Shown: in pieces, positions 27,783 to 36,671 of the stretch
Layout: each line of letters begins with the position of its first letter
Position numbering within the stretch: the stretch's first letter is position 1
From: Paenibacillus_E sp964253085
GTDB lineage: Bacteria; Bacillota; Bacilli; Paenibacillales; NBRC-103111
Assembly: GCF_964253085.1 (NCBI RefSeq)
Contig: NZ_CAXUQH020000001.1
Span: 6,076,001 to 6,140,000, forward strand
Direction of reading: 5' to 3'
Length of the DNA: 64,000 nucleotides
Program-made: the position numbers and the translations under genes
Notes under the pieces: generated by a model
The model's database searches: none
Seen by the model: the letters and a program-made list of their open reading frames with translations, nothing else
Told to the model about the DNA's origin: nothing

Positions 27783-28694
27783 TTACTCTTTGACGCTTCC
27801 AAGATTCATGCCGACGATAAAATACCTTTGCAGGAAAGGATATACGAATAAAATTGGAACCGCCGCCACAATCGTGATCGCCGCACGTATGGAAGAAGGC
27901 GTAACCATGGCCTTCGTTTGATTTGTGTTTGCCCCAGCCATCAGACCGGGATCGTTGTTGCTGCTCATCGTTGATCCAAGCAACTTCATCATTTCGTACT
28001 GAAGTGTACTCAGCTTCAAATCAGACGAAGCATACAGGAACGTGTCGAACCAGGTATTCCAAGATCCTACCGCAATAAACAAGGAAATGGTCGCTAGAAC
28101 AGGCGTACACAATGGGAGGATAATTCTCAAAAATATGGTGAAATCACCGGCTCCGTCCATTTTCGCAGACTCGACCAAGCCTGATGGAAGCGTTCGAATA
28201 TACGTCCGAATGACAATGAGATTAAACGCATTCACCATTCCTGGAAGCACATACACCCAGAAGTTGTTCAAGAGTCCCAGGCTTTTGATCAGAAAGTAGT
28301 TAGGAATTAATCCTGCATTAAAATACATCGTTAACACAAAAATTAATCCGATGATTTTACGAAAAAGATAGTGGGGCTGTGCTACTGTATACGCTAACAT
28401 GGCGGTAAGGAATACACCTATCACTGTCGTTGTAATCGTACGAGCGACTGAAATCCACGCCGCATGGTAAATCGTACCTGAAAGGAAAATCGCCTTATAA
28501 TTTTGCAATGACCATGAACGAGGCCATATATAGATGCCTCCCCGAAGCGCATCATTGCCCTCATTGAATGAAATCGTTAGTGTATGAAGGAACGGATATA
28601 ATGTTACTATAGCAAGAACGAGCATGAAGATGCCGTTAATCGTATGGAACAGAATCGGCTCTATCCGAATTCTGCGCGCAGTCGTTGTTCCCAT
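27783..28694 (-). CDS. Carbohydrate ABC transporter permease (YtcP/MalG type)
   Basis: 303 residues, six predicted membrane segments and the EAA loop (GLVESAKMDGAGDFTIF then LPLCTPV). The C-terminus GMNLGSVKE is typical of YtcP proteins. Of two ATGs, the second (28694) lies 8 nt from AAGGAG and is preferred. It is the last gene of a three-gene operon with an LplB-type permease and an LplA-type binding lipoprotein. Neighbouring xylanase and esterase genes suggest import of aldouronates or xylo-oligosaccharides (inference from known Paenibacillus aldouronate loci). Confidence 0.92.
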   Translation of the reverse strand: MGTTTARRIRIEPILFHTINGIFMLVLAIVTLYPFLHTLTISFNEGNDALRGGIYIWPRSWSLQNYKAIFLSGTIYHAAWISVARTITTTVIGVFLTAMLAYTVAQPHYLFRKIIGLIFVLTMYFNAGLIPNYFLIKSLGLLNNFWVYVLPGMVNAFNLIVIRTYIRTLPSGLVESAKMDGAGDFTIFLRIILPLCTPVLATISLFIAVGSWNTWFDTFLYASSDLKLSTLQYEMMKLLGSTMSSNNDPGLMAGANTNQTKAMVTPSSIRAAITIVAAVPILFVYPFLQRYFIVGMNLGSVKE

Positions 28695-28707
28695 CGTCAT
28701 CTCTCCT

Positions 28708-29682
28708 TTATATCAACCGCTCTTCACCAAGGCGCTTGGCGGTAGAATTTGCAATTAGAATAAGGATTATGCTTACAACTGTTTTGAAAATACCTGCCGC
28801 AGTGGCCAGCGAATAGTTGCCTTGAGCAATCCCGTACTTGAGAACGAAAATATCAATCGTTTGCGACCAGTCGACGATCAATCCATTGCCGAGCAGGTAC
28901 TGAATTTCAAAGCCGGCATCCAGAATATGTCCGATGTTCATGATTAATAGAATGATAAATGTTGACTTGATCCCAGGCAGTGTGACGTGCAGGATCTTCT
29001 GGTAACGGTTTGCACCGTCGATTCCGGCAGACTCATAAAGCGACGGATCAATCGAGGTGATAGCTGCAAGGTAAATGATGGTATTCCATCCCACCTCTTT
29101 CCATACATTAGACAAGCCCACAATCCCCCAAAAATACTTACCTTGACTAAGCCACATCACAGGTTCCTTAATGAAGTGCAGCTTCATCAACAGCTGATTA
29201 ACGATACCATCATCAACGGATAGGGAAGTCGCTACAATACCCGCAGCAATGATCCACGACAGAAAATGAGGCAGATAAGAAATCGTTTGGATGGACCGTT
29301 TCCAGAAACGAACTTTAATTTCATTCAGTAAAAGAGCTAAAATAATGGCTGTTGAAAAGCTAAGAACCAAATTGATCATACTCATGGCAAGCGTGTTGCG
29401 AAGCACTGTCAAGAACGTATCATCTTGAAAGAGAAATTTAAAATGCTTCAGCCCCACCCACTGCTGTTTGGAAAATTTCAAAGCCGGACGATAATTCTGG
29501 AACGCCATCAACCAGCCCCAAATCGGTACATAATTGAAAATTAGAATATAAATCACGATGGGAAACGACATCAGCATTAACTGCTTCTGGTTTTTGATCG
29601 TCTTCCAACTTAAACCGACGCCGATTTCCGGATCAATTTTTTGCTTTTTCGTTGGTCTTTTGGATAGTATGGTCTCGGCCAT
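28708..29682 (-). CDS. Carbohydrate ABC transporter permease (LplB type)
   Basis: 324 residues with six membrane segments and the EAA loop (SLYESAGIDGANRYQK then LPGIKST). The ATG at 29682 has AGGAGGG 7 nt upstream and is preferred over the one at 29688. It is followed after 13 nt by the partner permease and preceded by the binding protein gene. It forms the heteromeric membrane channel of the importer. Confidence 0.92.
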   Translation of the reverse strand: MAETILSKRPTKKQKIDPEIGVGLSWKTIKNQKQLMLMSFPIVIYILIFNYVPIWGWLMAFQNYRPALKFSKQQWVGLKHFKFLFQDDTFLTVLRNTLAMSMINLVLSFSTAIILALLLNEIKVRFWKRSIQTISYLPHFLSWIIAAGIVATSLSVDDGIVNQLLMKLHFIKEPVMWLSQGKYFWGIVGLSNVWKEVGWNTIIYLAAITSIDPSLYESAGIDGANRYQKILHVTLPGIKSTFIILLIMNIGHILDAGFEIQYLLGNGLIVDWSQTIDIFVLKYGIAQGNYSLATAAGIFKTVVSIILILIANSTAKRLGEERLI

Positions 29683-29753
29683 CGACATTCCCTCCTAGGA
29701 AGTAAAGCAGAGAAGACCCTGAGTCTCCCCCACTCTACTACATTTCTATTCTC

Positions 29754-31430
29754 TTATTTGCTGCTCCAATTCTTAATACGCCAGTTAATTTGTTCATTGA
29801 TACGATCTTCGATGGCTTTGAAATTACTTTTGGAAATCTGATCCACATATTCCTTCCATACACCATCAAATTCATCCGGTTTGACCATAATTGCTTTCGG
29901 CAAATATTTGACGGCAAGGTCTTCCATCTTCTGATTGGCCACTTTTGCTGGTGAACCATCCACGAGATCAATACTCCAAGCTGGGTAGTATATTGGATTT
30001 TCCACAGGTGATTTGAAGAACTCTGCCCATGTCTTATGGTTGTATGCCTTCAGCACTTCCTGATCCTGCGGCTTCAAGCTGTCGAAGAATTCCTGTGGCT
30101 GTGATCCCGCATCAGTTGCATTTCCGTCACTATACGTCCCTTGCATCTTAGGCAGGCCACCAAAGAACCCATCCGCTTTATTCGCTAGCTTCCATGTATT
30201 ATCGTCTGCTTTCGCGCGCTGTTCAGGCGTACGGTAGAACTTACCATCCTTTACCTCATAATCCTCGCCTTGAATACCCCATTGGAGTGTCTTCTGCCAA
30301 TCTTCGGTCATTAGTGAGTCAAGGAATTTGATGATTTGAACCGGATCCTTGGCTTTCGTCGAAATCCCGTATCCGCGGTTGATGTTCAAAACTGGACGGT
30401 CACGGTAGTGCTCTGTGGCGCCTGGATATAAGAGCGGGAACCCTACGTATGTGCTGCCGAATTTACCTTGTGATTTCAAAGAATTTTCTCCATCGCCAAA
30501 GTTCCAGTGCTGGTCGAACATCCCAATGACACGACCACTGGCAATTTTAGCTAAGTATTGATCGTAGTTCTGTACCAGTGCTTCCTTATCCATCAAGCCT
30601 TGCGCATTGATCTCATTCAGCTTCTTGTAATAGGTCTTGGCAATATCCTTGTCCGCAAAAATTTGCGCTTTCCCGTTATCGACGATAACACCACCGTCAT
30701 TTGGGTAACCAGCTAAATGCTCTGGCGGATTAAGCAGCGGGAATTTTCTCCAGTCGAAGCTCAACGTCTCGAACCCGATCATATCTGGATGTTTCGCTTT
30801 GTATTTCGCAATGATATCGAAATATTCGTCCAACGTTTTAGGAGTTGGATACCCCATTTCCTTCAGGACATCCTTTTGCAGGTAAAAGCCTGGTCCTTCA
30901 TACGTAGTATCGTTAACTTGACCAGTGAACACGCCGTAAGCTGGCAGAACATAAAGGTGACCGCTTGCAGGATCCTTTGCCTGATTCAGCACGGATGCAT
31001 AGTGCTTCTTCAGATTCGGCGCGTATTTGTCAATCAGGTCCTCGAGGGGAATAAAAGCACCGGCCGCAATTAGTTTATCATCCCCGGTCATAATATCCGC
31101 ATAATCGCCGCCGGCAATCATAACGCCCATCTTCTGCTGCAGGTCACCGACCAGAAACTCCATTTTTAGGCTAACGCCAGTTTTATCTTTAATCATCTTG
31201 TAGATCTTGTTGTCAGGAGTCGGCTGTTGACCAGGACCACCAATGAAAACAGATAATGTAACTGGCTTGATCGCGTCGTTTTTCGCCGCTTCAGGACTTG
31301 TCTGACTACCGACAGGTGAAGCGGTGCTGCTTGCCGCATCCTTCGAGTCGGTGCATCCTGTCAACGTTAATCCTAGAGCCAGAACAGGTACCAAAGTTGC
31401 TAAAACAGGACGTTTTATTTTCTTAACCAT
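29754..31430 (-). CDS. Extracellular sugar-binding lipoprotein (LplA type)
   Basis: 558 residues. Signal peptide with lipobox TLTGC, then a Ser/Ala-rich linker and a two-lobed binding protein of the larger LplA/YtcQ class (about 540-560 residues is normal). GGAGG lies 9 nt before the ATG. It heads an operon with LplB- and YtcP-type permeases and captures oligosaccharides outside the membrane. The promoter region has a -10 TATAAT and a cre-like box over the -35, so catabolite control is likely. Together with the xylanase this supports a xylan-oligomer substrate, but binding specificity cannot be read from sequence alone. Confidence 0.93.
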   Translation of the reverse strand: MVKKIKRPVLATLVPVLALGLTLTGCTDSKDAASSTASPVGSQTSPEAAKNDAIKPVTLSVFIGGPGQQPTPDNKIYKMIKDKTGVSLKMEFLVGDLQQKMGVMIAGGDYADIMTGDDKLIAAGAFIPLEDLIDKYAPNLKKHYASVLNQAKDPASGHLYVLPAYGVFTGQVNDTTYEGPGFYLQKDVLKEMGYPTPKTLDEYFDIIAKYKAKHPDMIGFETLSFDWRKFPLLNPPEHLAGYPNDGGVIVDNGKAQIFADKDIAKTYYKKLNEINAQGLMDKEALVQNYDQYLAKIASGRVIGMFDQHWNFGDGENSLKSQGKFGSTYVGFPLLYPGATEHYRDRPVLNINRGYGISTKAKDPVQIIKFLDSLMTEDWQKTLQWGIQGEDYEVKDGKFYRTPEQRAKADDNTWKLANKADGFFGGLPKMQGTYSDGNATDAGSQPQEFFDSLKPQDQEVLKAYNHKTWAEFFKSPVENPIYYPAWSIDLVDGSPAKVANQKMEDLAVKYLPKAIMVKPDEFDGVWKEYVDQISKSNFKAIEDRINEQINWRIKNWSSK

Positions 31431-31506
31431 TTTTCTAATCCTCCCTTATTGTCTCCATGAAGATGCGTGATCCTATAGGCCAATCATTTAATTGCTTACA
31501 CAATTT

Positions 31507-31533
31507 ATTATACCTTTTAAGAATGCGCTTACA
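31507..31533 (-). promoter_or_regulatory. Sigma-A-like promoter overlapped by a cre-like site
   Basis: On the minus strand TTGTAA, 16 nt, TATAAT (-10 at 31507-31512). The -35 lies inside TGTAAGCGCATTCT (31520-31533), which matches 12 of 14 cre positions. CcpA binding here would occlude RNA polymerase at the importer operon. Confidence 0.6.
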
Positions 31534-31608
31534 ATTCACAAACTAAAGGTCTTACCCCTACGAATTACAGTCAGGTAATTTAATGTTCGACTAAATAAGT
31601 CAACCATG

Positions 31609-32346
31609 CTATTGGCAGTTTACTTCAACCAAGGTTGTCCATATTGTCTCAATAAATATACGCGGTAGAGTGAAGGTCGGAACCGTATATGTTCCTTCAA
31701 TTGTGCCCCATTCACCTTTGGTCATGACACCTGATCCAAGAATCTTGATCGTCGTCCAATCTCCGTCTTGGATATCGAAATTGAATTGCTTCGTAGCAGG
31801 ACCTGAGTTATATTTCACTTTCGCGGAAAATTTATAGGTAGCCCCCGTTTTTATTTTTCCAGTAACAGATTGTTGCACACCAGCACCAGTAGCTCCCCTG
31901 CCGCTAATATATAAACTATTGGTTCCGCTAAAATGCTCATCCGTTGATACCGCAACCGATGCAGTATCATGTTTCTCCCATGGCGTTAACCCGTTCTCCA
32001 TCCCACTTTTCACAAAAAGTTCTGTTCCCTCGTTTAGTGGCAATGGTGTCACAGGTGTTGTCACTGTCGATGATGTGGTTGAAGTAGTAGATGTATTGAT
32101 AACGGTATGCGAAGCCCCAATTTTTTTGGAGCTTTGATAGAGTTCATCAGAAGCTACCAAATTGTTCTTAGATGCTACACCACTAACGGGAATAGCCATA
32201 CTTTGTGGAACCGTACCGTTAATACCGAATACTGGCCAACCATCATTCCATGTAACTGGCACTAGATAAGGTAGTAACTTCCCTGCCGTAAGTTGAAACT
32301 GATATAACTTCCAGTTTTGTTTTACCATTGGTGCTTTTTGAATCAT
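31609..32346 (-). pseudogene. Remnant of a GH43-like enzyme with carbohydrate-binding module
   Basis: The frame begins inside a domain: LTAGKLLPYLVPVTWNDGWP resembles the end of GH43 xylosidase/arabinofuranosidase barrels (PYL-PVTW-DGWPV). After a Ser/Thr-rich linker comes a CBM4_9/CBM22-like sandwich (TASVAVSTDEHFSGTNSLYI, TFTLPRIFIETIWTT). The catalytic barrel is missing and the module ends early at EVNCQ instead of the usual closing strands. No start codon with a ribosome site is seen. A short open frame of unknown origin (to 32458) lies upstream in another register. It is probably what is left of a xylan-debranching enzyme at the edge of the accessory island. Confidence 0.65.
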
Positions 32347-32567
32347 GATTTAACATATCACCTACGGTAATATCCTCGAAAGCGCGTCCTTCTATCGTCC
32401 AGAGCTCTTCCCATAAGTATTGTACTCTTCCAACAATAAACGATTCAATTCCATTCATCCCTCAGTTTCCTTCCGTGAGATAGGTTATCGTACCTCTTTA
32501 CATAGAGAAGGCAACCAGTTTCTTCTCATATTGTACTTGGCTGAGATCCGGACGCTAACTCTAATCA

Positions 32568-32963
32568 TCAACCTATTGCAGACAGTAAATCATCCTTGTC
32601 GTCTTTTTTCAAAAGAGTCACATTGCTTTGTGTAACCTTAAATTTCCAAAAGCTACTCACTCTTATATCATTCACCTTATAGTTCAAATCTTTAATAAGG
32701 GTAACTTCGTATGTTTCATTATCAATCAATTTAACACTCGTTGTTAACTTTAAATTGGTTGTATTTCCATACATACCACCTATCGTGACCTTCATATTTC
32801 TGATTCCATTTCGTTTTGGAAAATCAACATATAAATGAGGGTCATTTAACTCATGTATCTTGGCTAAAGTATATTTTACGGCATCCGATTCACTAAACGA
32901 GTTACTGCAAGCTGCTAATACAAATAAACTAATAATAGTAATAATATACAACGCAATTTTCAT
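32568..32963 (-). CDS. Small putative lipoprotein of unknown function
   Basis: 131 residues: n-region MKIALY, hydrophobic stretch and lipobox VLAAC, then a mostly polar beta-rich domain (KVTIGGMYGNTTNLKLTTSV, WKFKVTQSNVTLLKK). AGGGA lies 8 nt before the ATG. It is not recognised beyond lipoprotein features. It stands alone in an A/T-rich stretch at the start of the accessory island. The nearest repeat copy, at 33071, lies upstream of its start. Confidence 0.65.
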   Translation of the reverse strand: MKIALYIITIISLFVLAACSNSFSESDAVKYTLAKIHELNDPHLYVDFPKRNGIRNMKVTIGGMYGNTTNLKLTTSVKLIDNETYEVTLIKDLNYKVNDIRVSSFWKFKVTQSNVTLLKKDDKDDLLSAIG

Positions 32964-33070
32964 TTAGTTCATCCCTGTCCATACATTTTCGCTTTTCTAT
33001 ATGTATGGACAGGACACTTTTTTTAACACATTTGCATGGAATATTCACTTTCTTCAAAGATGTATTATTT

Positions 33071-33090
33071 AACTATCCTCCCGTTAGATT
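33071..33090. repeat. Island repeat, copy a
   Basis: AACTATCCTCCCGTTAGATT, a copy of the AACTAACG-N5-CGTTAGTT element, 145 nt downstream of the phosphoesterase stop. The rest of 32964-33234 shows no gene. Confidence 0.6.
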
Positions 33091-33234
33091 AATGGTCATG
33101 TGATTAATCCATTAGTAAATCCAATTTTTCGTCATACACTCGGAGTTTTTTATGCAGTGTATACACAAAAAATCCCGATTCCGTGCGATCATCACAAATT
33201 CGGCGTTTGAATTCTAGTGCACACAAGCAAATGA

Positions 33235-34368
33235 TCAACGTACCCCGATTTTGCCAACGGGCACCTCAAATTGTGCTTCGGGGATCCATCTCTTCCGGTA
33301 AAAGTCGCGGCCTTTTATCTTTACCTTGTCTTGATATACCTCGACGTATAGTCCTTGACTTTCTTCTGGCTCCATTTCCAATTCTCCCCCGCTACCGTTA
33401 TCAGTCCAGAGTTGTTCGATAGAAGCCGAATTTACCATTGTGTAAGTGTCACGTACGAATGTATCCGGCAGCTTAAGCTCCCAATGTGTATGGCCGGAAA
33501 AGAATATAATCTGCGGATATTGTAAAAGAATCTTACGAAGCTCCTGGTGCTGAATGACAGCCCGGTTGTTCGTGCAACAAAAAAGCGTACCCGCCACTGT
33601 ATTCGGCAGAGGCTGATGCAAAAATAGGAAAATCGGCTTCTCCCCATCCGCTTCGGCTCTCAGCCTCAGCTTGGCCTGCAGCCAGTCCAGCTGCTCTTTG
33701 GATAGATACGCATCCTCTAAGTTCGCTGGATCCGATTGCCGATAATGCTCCATCCCTAGAAATAAAAACGTGTAACCGTTGATCTCACGGTTATAAAAGA
33801 CATGCTGTTCTCCCGTCAACTGGAGGAAGCGTTCAATCGAGGCTTGTTCTGTCTCGCCGTTCGGAAATGTCTTCGAGCTCCAGGCCCAATTATCGTCAAA
33901 CCAGGCCCTATAAAACTCATGATTGCCAATCGAGTATTCTACCCTGTCCGGGTGGGGATTCGCTTTCATTATCTGAGCTAATTTTCTATAATCCTCAGGC
34001 ATACCGTTCGTTAAATCGCCGTTGATCACGAGCGTATCCGAATGCGGGTTAATTTGATCCAAATCCTGCAGTGCGGCCTCGAACTTCCGCTGGGATCGTA
34101 TGTCCCAGGACTGCACATGAATGTCGCTGAGCACTGGGAAGCTGAGTAAGGGCTGGCTCTTCCCACTTTTGTTCAAGGAATTGGCATCATGAGATGGAAG
34201 CTGAGCAACGTTTTCCAAGTCGTAAGAGGAGTTGTTTTCTGCAACATCGTTAATGATGACGGAATCCCCATACTGTGAAACCGTCGCGGCCGATGAGGAA
34301 TACACGCTAACCGCCATCATCAAAACCGATAATACCAAAGTCTGCCATCCTGTTTCCAAATGGACCAC
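33235..34368 (-). CDS. Exported metallophosphoesterase
   Basis: About 370 residues of the calcineurin-like phosphoesterase superfamily with all metal motifs in order: SDIHV, NGDLTN, GNHEF, a His in FLFLHQP, and SGHTHW. The N-terminus has a hydrophobic segment ending in SSSAA, consistent with secretion. The start is uncertain: GTG at 34368 is only 1 nt from AGGAG, while a TTG ten codon-bases further on has normal spacing. Substrate is unknown; relatives cleave phosphomono- or diesters in the envelope. It is a single-gene unit. Confidence 0.85.
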   Translation of the reverse strand: MVHLETGWQTLVLSVLMMAVSVYSSSAATVSQYGDSVIINDVAENNSSYDLENVAQLPSHDANSLNKSGKSQPLLSFPVLSDIHVQSWDIRSQRKFEAALQDLDQINPHSDTLVINGDLTNGMPEDYRKLAQIMKANPHPDRVEYSIGNHEFYRAWFDDNWAWSSKTFPNGETEQASIERFLQLTGEQHVFYNREINGYTFLFLGMEHYRQSDPANLEDAYLSKEQLDWLQAKLRLRAEADGEKPIFLFLHQPLPNTVAGTLFCCTNNRAVIQHQELRKILLQYPQIIFFSGHTHWELKLPDTFVRDTYTMVNSASIEQLWTDNGSGGELEMEPEESQGLYVEVYQDKVKIKGRDFYRKRWIPEAQFEVPVGKIGVR

Positions 34369-34726
34369 ACTCCTTAATCAACAGTAGTAAAAACTCTCAT
34401 GAATTACCATAACTGTTGATTGTAAACTGAATGTTCGAGCCATTTTAAACTTATATAAACTCCCCAGACTCCCTAAACAATTTCTTTAGGTATTTAACAT
34501 GATGTGACTTGATACGACGAAAATTATGCTCATTGGCTGCAGTGTGTTTTAGGAATTAATCATGAAGCTCTTATTTCTATGAATAGCTACCCTTCAAATA
34601 TTGTTTTTACTCTTACCACAGTAGGACCTGATAAACTACAATGCTTACCTATTTGATGGCCAATACCCCACAAAGTACCTAATGGACAAGTATCAATATA
34701 TATTGAAAGCATTCTGCAATACTGTG
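34369..34726. other. Intergenic stretch without a supported gene
   Basis: 358 nt of A/T-rich sequence. All frames are broken by stops. A short open piece near 34640-34735 (plus) has no start or recognisable motif. Confidence 0.5.
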
Positions 34727-35245
34727 CTAAACTTCAAACATAAAAGAATGGATTTTCTCAACATTTATATCTTTAGGTATAACAGTATCCAAAATTAATT
34801 CTCCCTCAAAAAACTCTGGACCCAGATCCTTATAGTGTTCTTTCAGCTCTGATAAATTAGTTATTATTTGGTTAGGTAATGGATTGATACTTCGTTTAGC
34901 AAGTCGTTTTGACCAGGTTGTCTCATCACCGCAGACACAATGTATTGTTTTTAATTCCCCACCTCTTTCTGTAATCCACCTTTCCAATTTCTTTACATCC
35001 TCATTATTATTTAGACCGAAATCGAGTATAATGGTGGCATTTGAATCGATTACGTTCTCTAAGAAGCGATAAAGAAATTCGAAGCAAATCTTGTTTCTTG
35101 AACTGTGCTCTGGAACGAAACCAGCAACAGAATCATAAATATCATCCTTATGCAACACGGGTACATTGAGTCTCTTAGCTAGTTCGTTGGATAATGTCGA
35201 TTTACCAGTGCCAGCTCTTCCTCTAAATAAAATGATTTTAGGCAT
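34727..35245 (-). CDS. AAA/P-loop kinase-like protein
   Basis: 172 residues beginning MPKIILFRGRAGTGKSTLS, a Walker A motif at the very N-terminus, followed by an adenylate-kinase-like fold (NATIILDFGLNNN as Walker B-like strand; a lid with SKRLAKRSINP). GGAGAG precedes the ATG at 35245; the open frame upstream has no ribosome site. Such small P-loop proteins phosphorylate small molecules or antibiotics, but the substrate is not known here. It follows the HD-domain gene on the same strand by 75 nt. Confidence 0.75.
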   Translation of the reverse strand: MPKIILFRGRAGTGKSTLSNELAKRLNVPVLHKDDIYDSVAGFVPEHSSRNKICFEFLYRFLENVIDSNATIILDFGLNNNEDVKKLERWITERGGELKTIHCVCGDETTWSKRLAKRSINPLPNQIITNLSELKEHYKDLGPEFFEGELILDTVIPKDINVEKIHSFMFEV

Positions 35246-35320
35246 ATAATCTCTCCATAACTTGCAATCTTCTGCTAAGGTTACAGGCAACTCAGAGGCA
35301 ATAAAAAATTCCAATGAACG

Positions 35321-35938
35321 CTAGCTTAGAGCGAACATCTCTTCTCTAGCTTCGATAAGCCACGGGTGTACTAATTTTAGCTTATCTCTCTGTTCCCATA
35401 CATGATTTAAGTAAATAAGTACGGCTCCATTCAAATCTAATAACTCAATTTTTTCTCTCATTTTTTCTTGGTATGGATGATCTCCAGGAAGATTCCATGA
35501 AATCTTATCAGAAACAAATAGAACCTTGTCCAATAGGCTTGATCTTGCTTTTAAGGTTGTATGGCATTCAATAGCATTTAGTACAATTTCATTCGTACAT
35601 CCAAATATCTTTTTTGCCATGTCTTTAGAAAGTTTCTGATGAATGATCCGATGATAGCTGTACTCTTCCTCCAATATATCAATACCTGAACTCTCAGCTA
35701 TACTCATCATGCTGGTTTTAGGAATCACGTTACTTATATCATGAAGAAAAGCCGCTTGGGATGCGAGATCGTTATCTAAGTTGAACATATTTGCTATTCG
35801 AACTGCTTCATCAGCTACAGAAATAGTATGCTGGTATGTATCATACTCATTATGATTAACAAGAAATCGTTCAATATCTTTCTTAATCTCTCCTGTAAAA
35901 GATATGCCCTCGGTGAACCTTCCATATAATATGCTCAT
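35321..35938 (-). CDS. HD-domain hydrolase (YqeK-like)
   Basis: 205 residues. The HD metal site is visible: H in TYQHTISVADEA, HD in AAFLHDISN, and later H in HRIIHQKLS and D in LFVSDKISW. The order matches YqeK-type HD phosphohydrolases, some of which cleave diadenosine tetraphosphate; that activity is only inferred. The ATG at 35938 lies 6 nt from a run of 17 G (minus strand) that takes the place of the ribosome binding site. The next gene, a P-loop kinase, may be co-transcribed. Confidence 0.75.
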   Translation of the reverse strand: MSILYGRFTEGISFTGEIKKDIERFLVNHNEYDTYQHTISVADEAVRIANMFNLDNDLASQAAFLHDISNVIPKTSMMSIAESSGIDILEEEYSYHRIIHQKLSKDMAKKIFGCTNEIVLNAIECHTTLKARSSLLDKVLFVSDKISWNLPGDHPYQEKMREKIELLDLNGAVLIYLNHVWEQRDKLKLVHPWLIEAREEMFALS

Positions 35939-35944
35939 ACAAGT

Positions 35945-35961
35945 CCCCCCCCCCCCCCCCC
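35945..35961. repeat. Homopolymer tract of 17 C (17 G on coding strand)
   Basis: An uninterrupted run of C lies directly upstream of the HD-hydrolase start. On the coding strand it is poly-G at the Shine-Dalgarno position. Such runs are prone to slippage in replication and sequencing, so its length is uncertain. Confidence 0.85.
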
Positions 35962-36039
35962 GAGTTTTTAATCATTTGACTATTTTAGTTATCTTCAAAA
36001 AGACTCCAGAAAGAGGAAAGAAGTTCAAATCTGATTATT

Positions 36040-36060
36040 ACTAAACTTCCCGTTAGTTGA
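36040..36060. repeat. Island repeat, copy b
   Basis: ACTAAACTTCCCGTTAGTTG, a shortened copy of the element, 85 nt downstream of the small membrane ORF and upstream of the HD-hydrolase gene. Confidence 0.6.
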
Positions 36061-36145
36061 GAAAACGAAGTCCTTATGTCGGCTGCCGTTTCTTCAGTTT
36101 ATTTAAATATCGTTTTGCAGTAAAAAAGGTACTGCCTATTATGTG

Positions 36146-36376
36146 TCATTTATCATTTGCTTTCATTCTTCGGCGTCTTTTGAAATAGAATACAATCACC
36201 AGAAGGCACACTATCAACATGCCACCCAAGATCAATAGATCATAGTCTTTAACCGTCATAAACCACATTTTATATTCCACATTCACCTGATTTATTGGAG
36301 TAATTCCCTCACCAAATTGCTTGTCTATCTGGTTAAGTGACTGTATTTCTTTAACTGGAGCACAAGGACTATTCAC
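36146..36376 (-). CDS. Small membrane protein, possibly a 3' remnant
   Basis: 76 residues with one C-terminal membrane helix (LLILGGMLIVCLLVIVFYF) followed by a basic tail (KRRRRMKANDK). A GTG at 36376 lies 3 nt after GGAGAG. The frame stays open and protein-like upstream (ILYRKNLDGELVNSP) with no usable start, so this may be the C-terminal part of a longer lost gene. Function unknown. Confidence 0.4.
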   Translation of the reverse strand: MNSPCAPVKEIQSLNQIDKQFGEGITPINQVNVEYKMWFMTVKDYDLLILGGMLIVCLLVIVFYFKRRRRMKANDK

Positions 36377-36398
36377 TAACTCTCCGTCGAGATTTTTT

Positions 36399-36671
36399 CT
36401 ATATAGTATTAGGTTTGTGATTAGTTGTCATGTGGGCAAGCCAATCAAAAAAACCGTACTCTAATGAGTACAGGTTCAGGTTTAAGGCTCTTCGAGTACA
36501 TTTATTAAACCATGTTTCACCAAGGACACTATAGTCTCTTTTATCAGCCCGATTCCTCTTGCAAAAAAACATTAAATCTATAATGCTGGGTTCAAGAGGC
36601 GTAGTCAGTATAATCTTAAGATCGTTAGCAGAATCCCGACCTTGTGTCGAGCATGCTGCTTGTCGAATCAA
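36399..36671 (-). CDS. Doubtful 90-residue ORF
   Basis: Open frame overlapping the stop of the gene at 36668 by 4 nt. No motif, membrane segment or clear ribosome site is seen, and composition is irregular (CTRRALNLNLYSLEYG). It may be decayed sequence rather than a gene. Confidence 0.2.
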   Translation of the reverse strand: MIRQAACSTQGRDSANDLKIILTTPLEPSIIDLMFFCKRNRADKRDYSVLGETWFNKCTRRALNLNLYSLEYGFFDWLAHMTTNHKPNTI

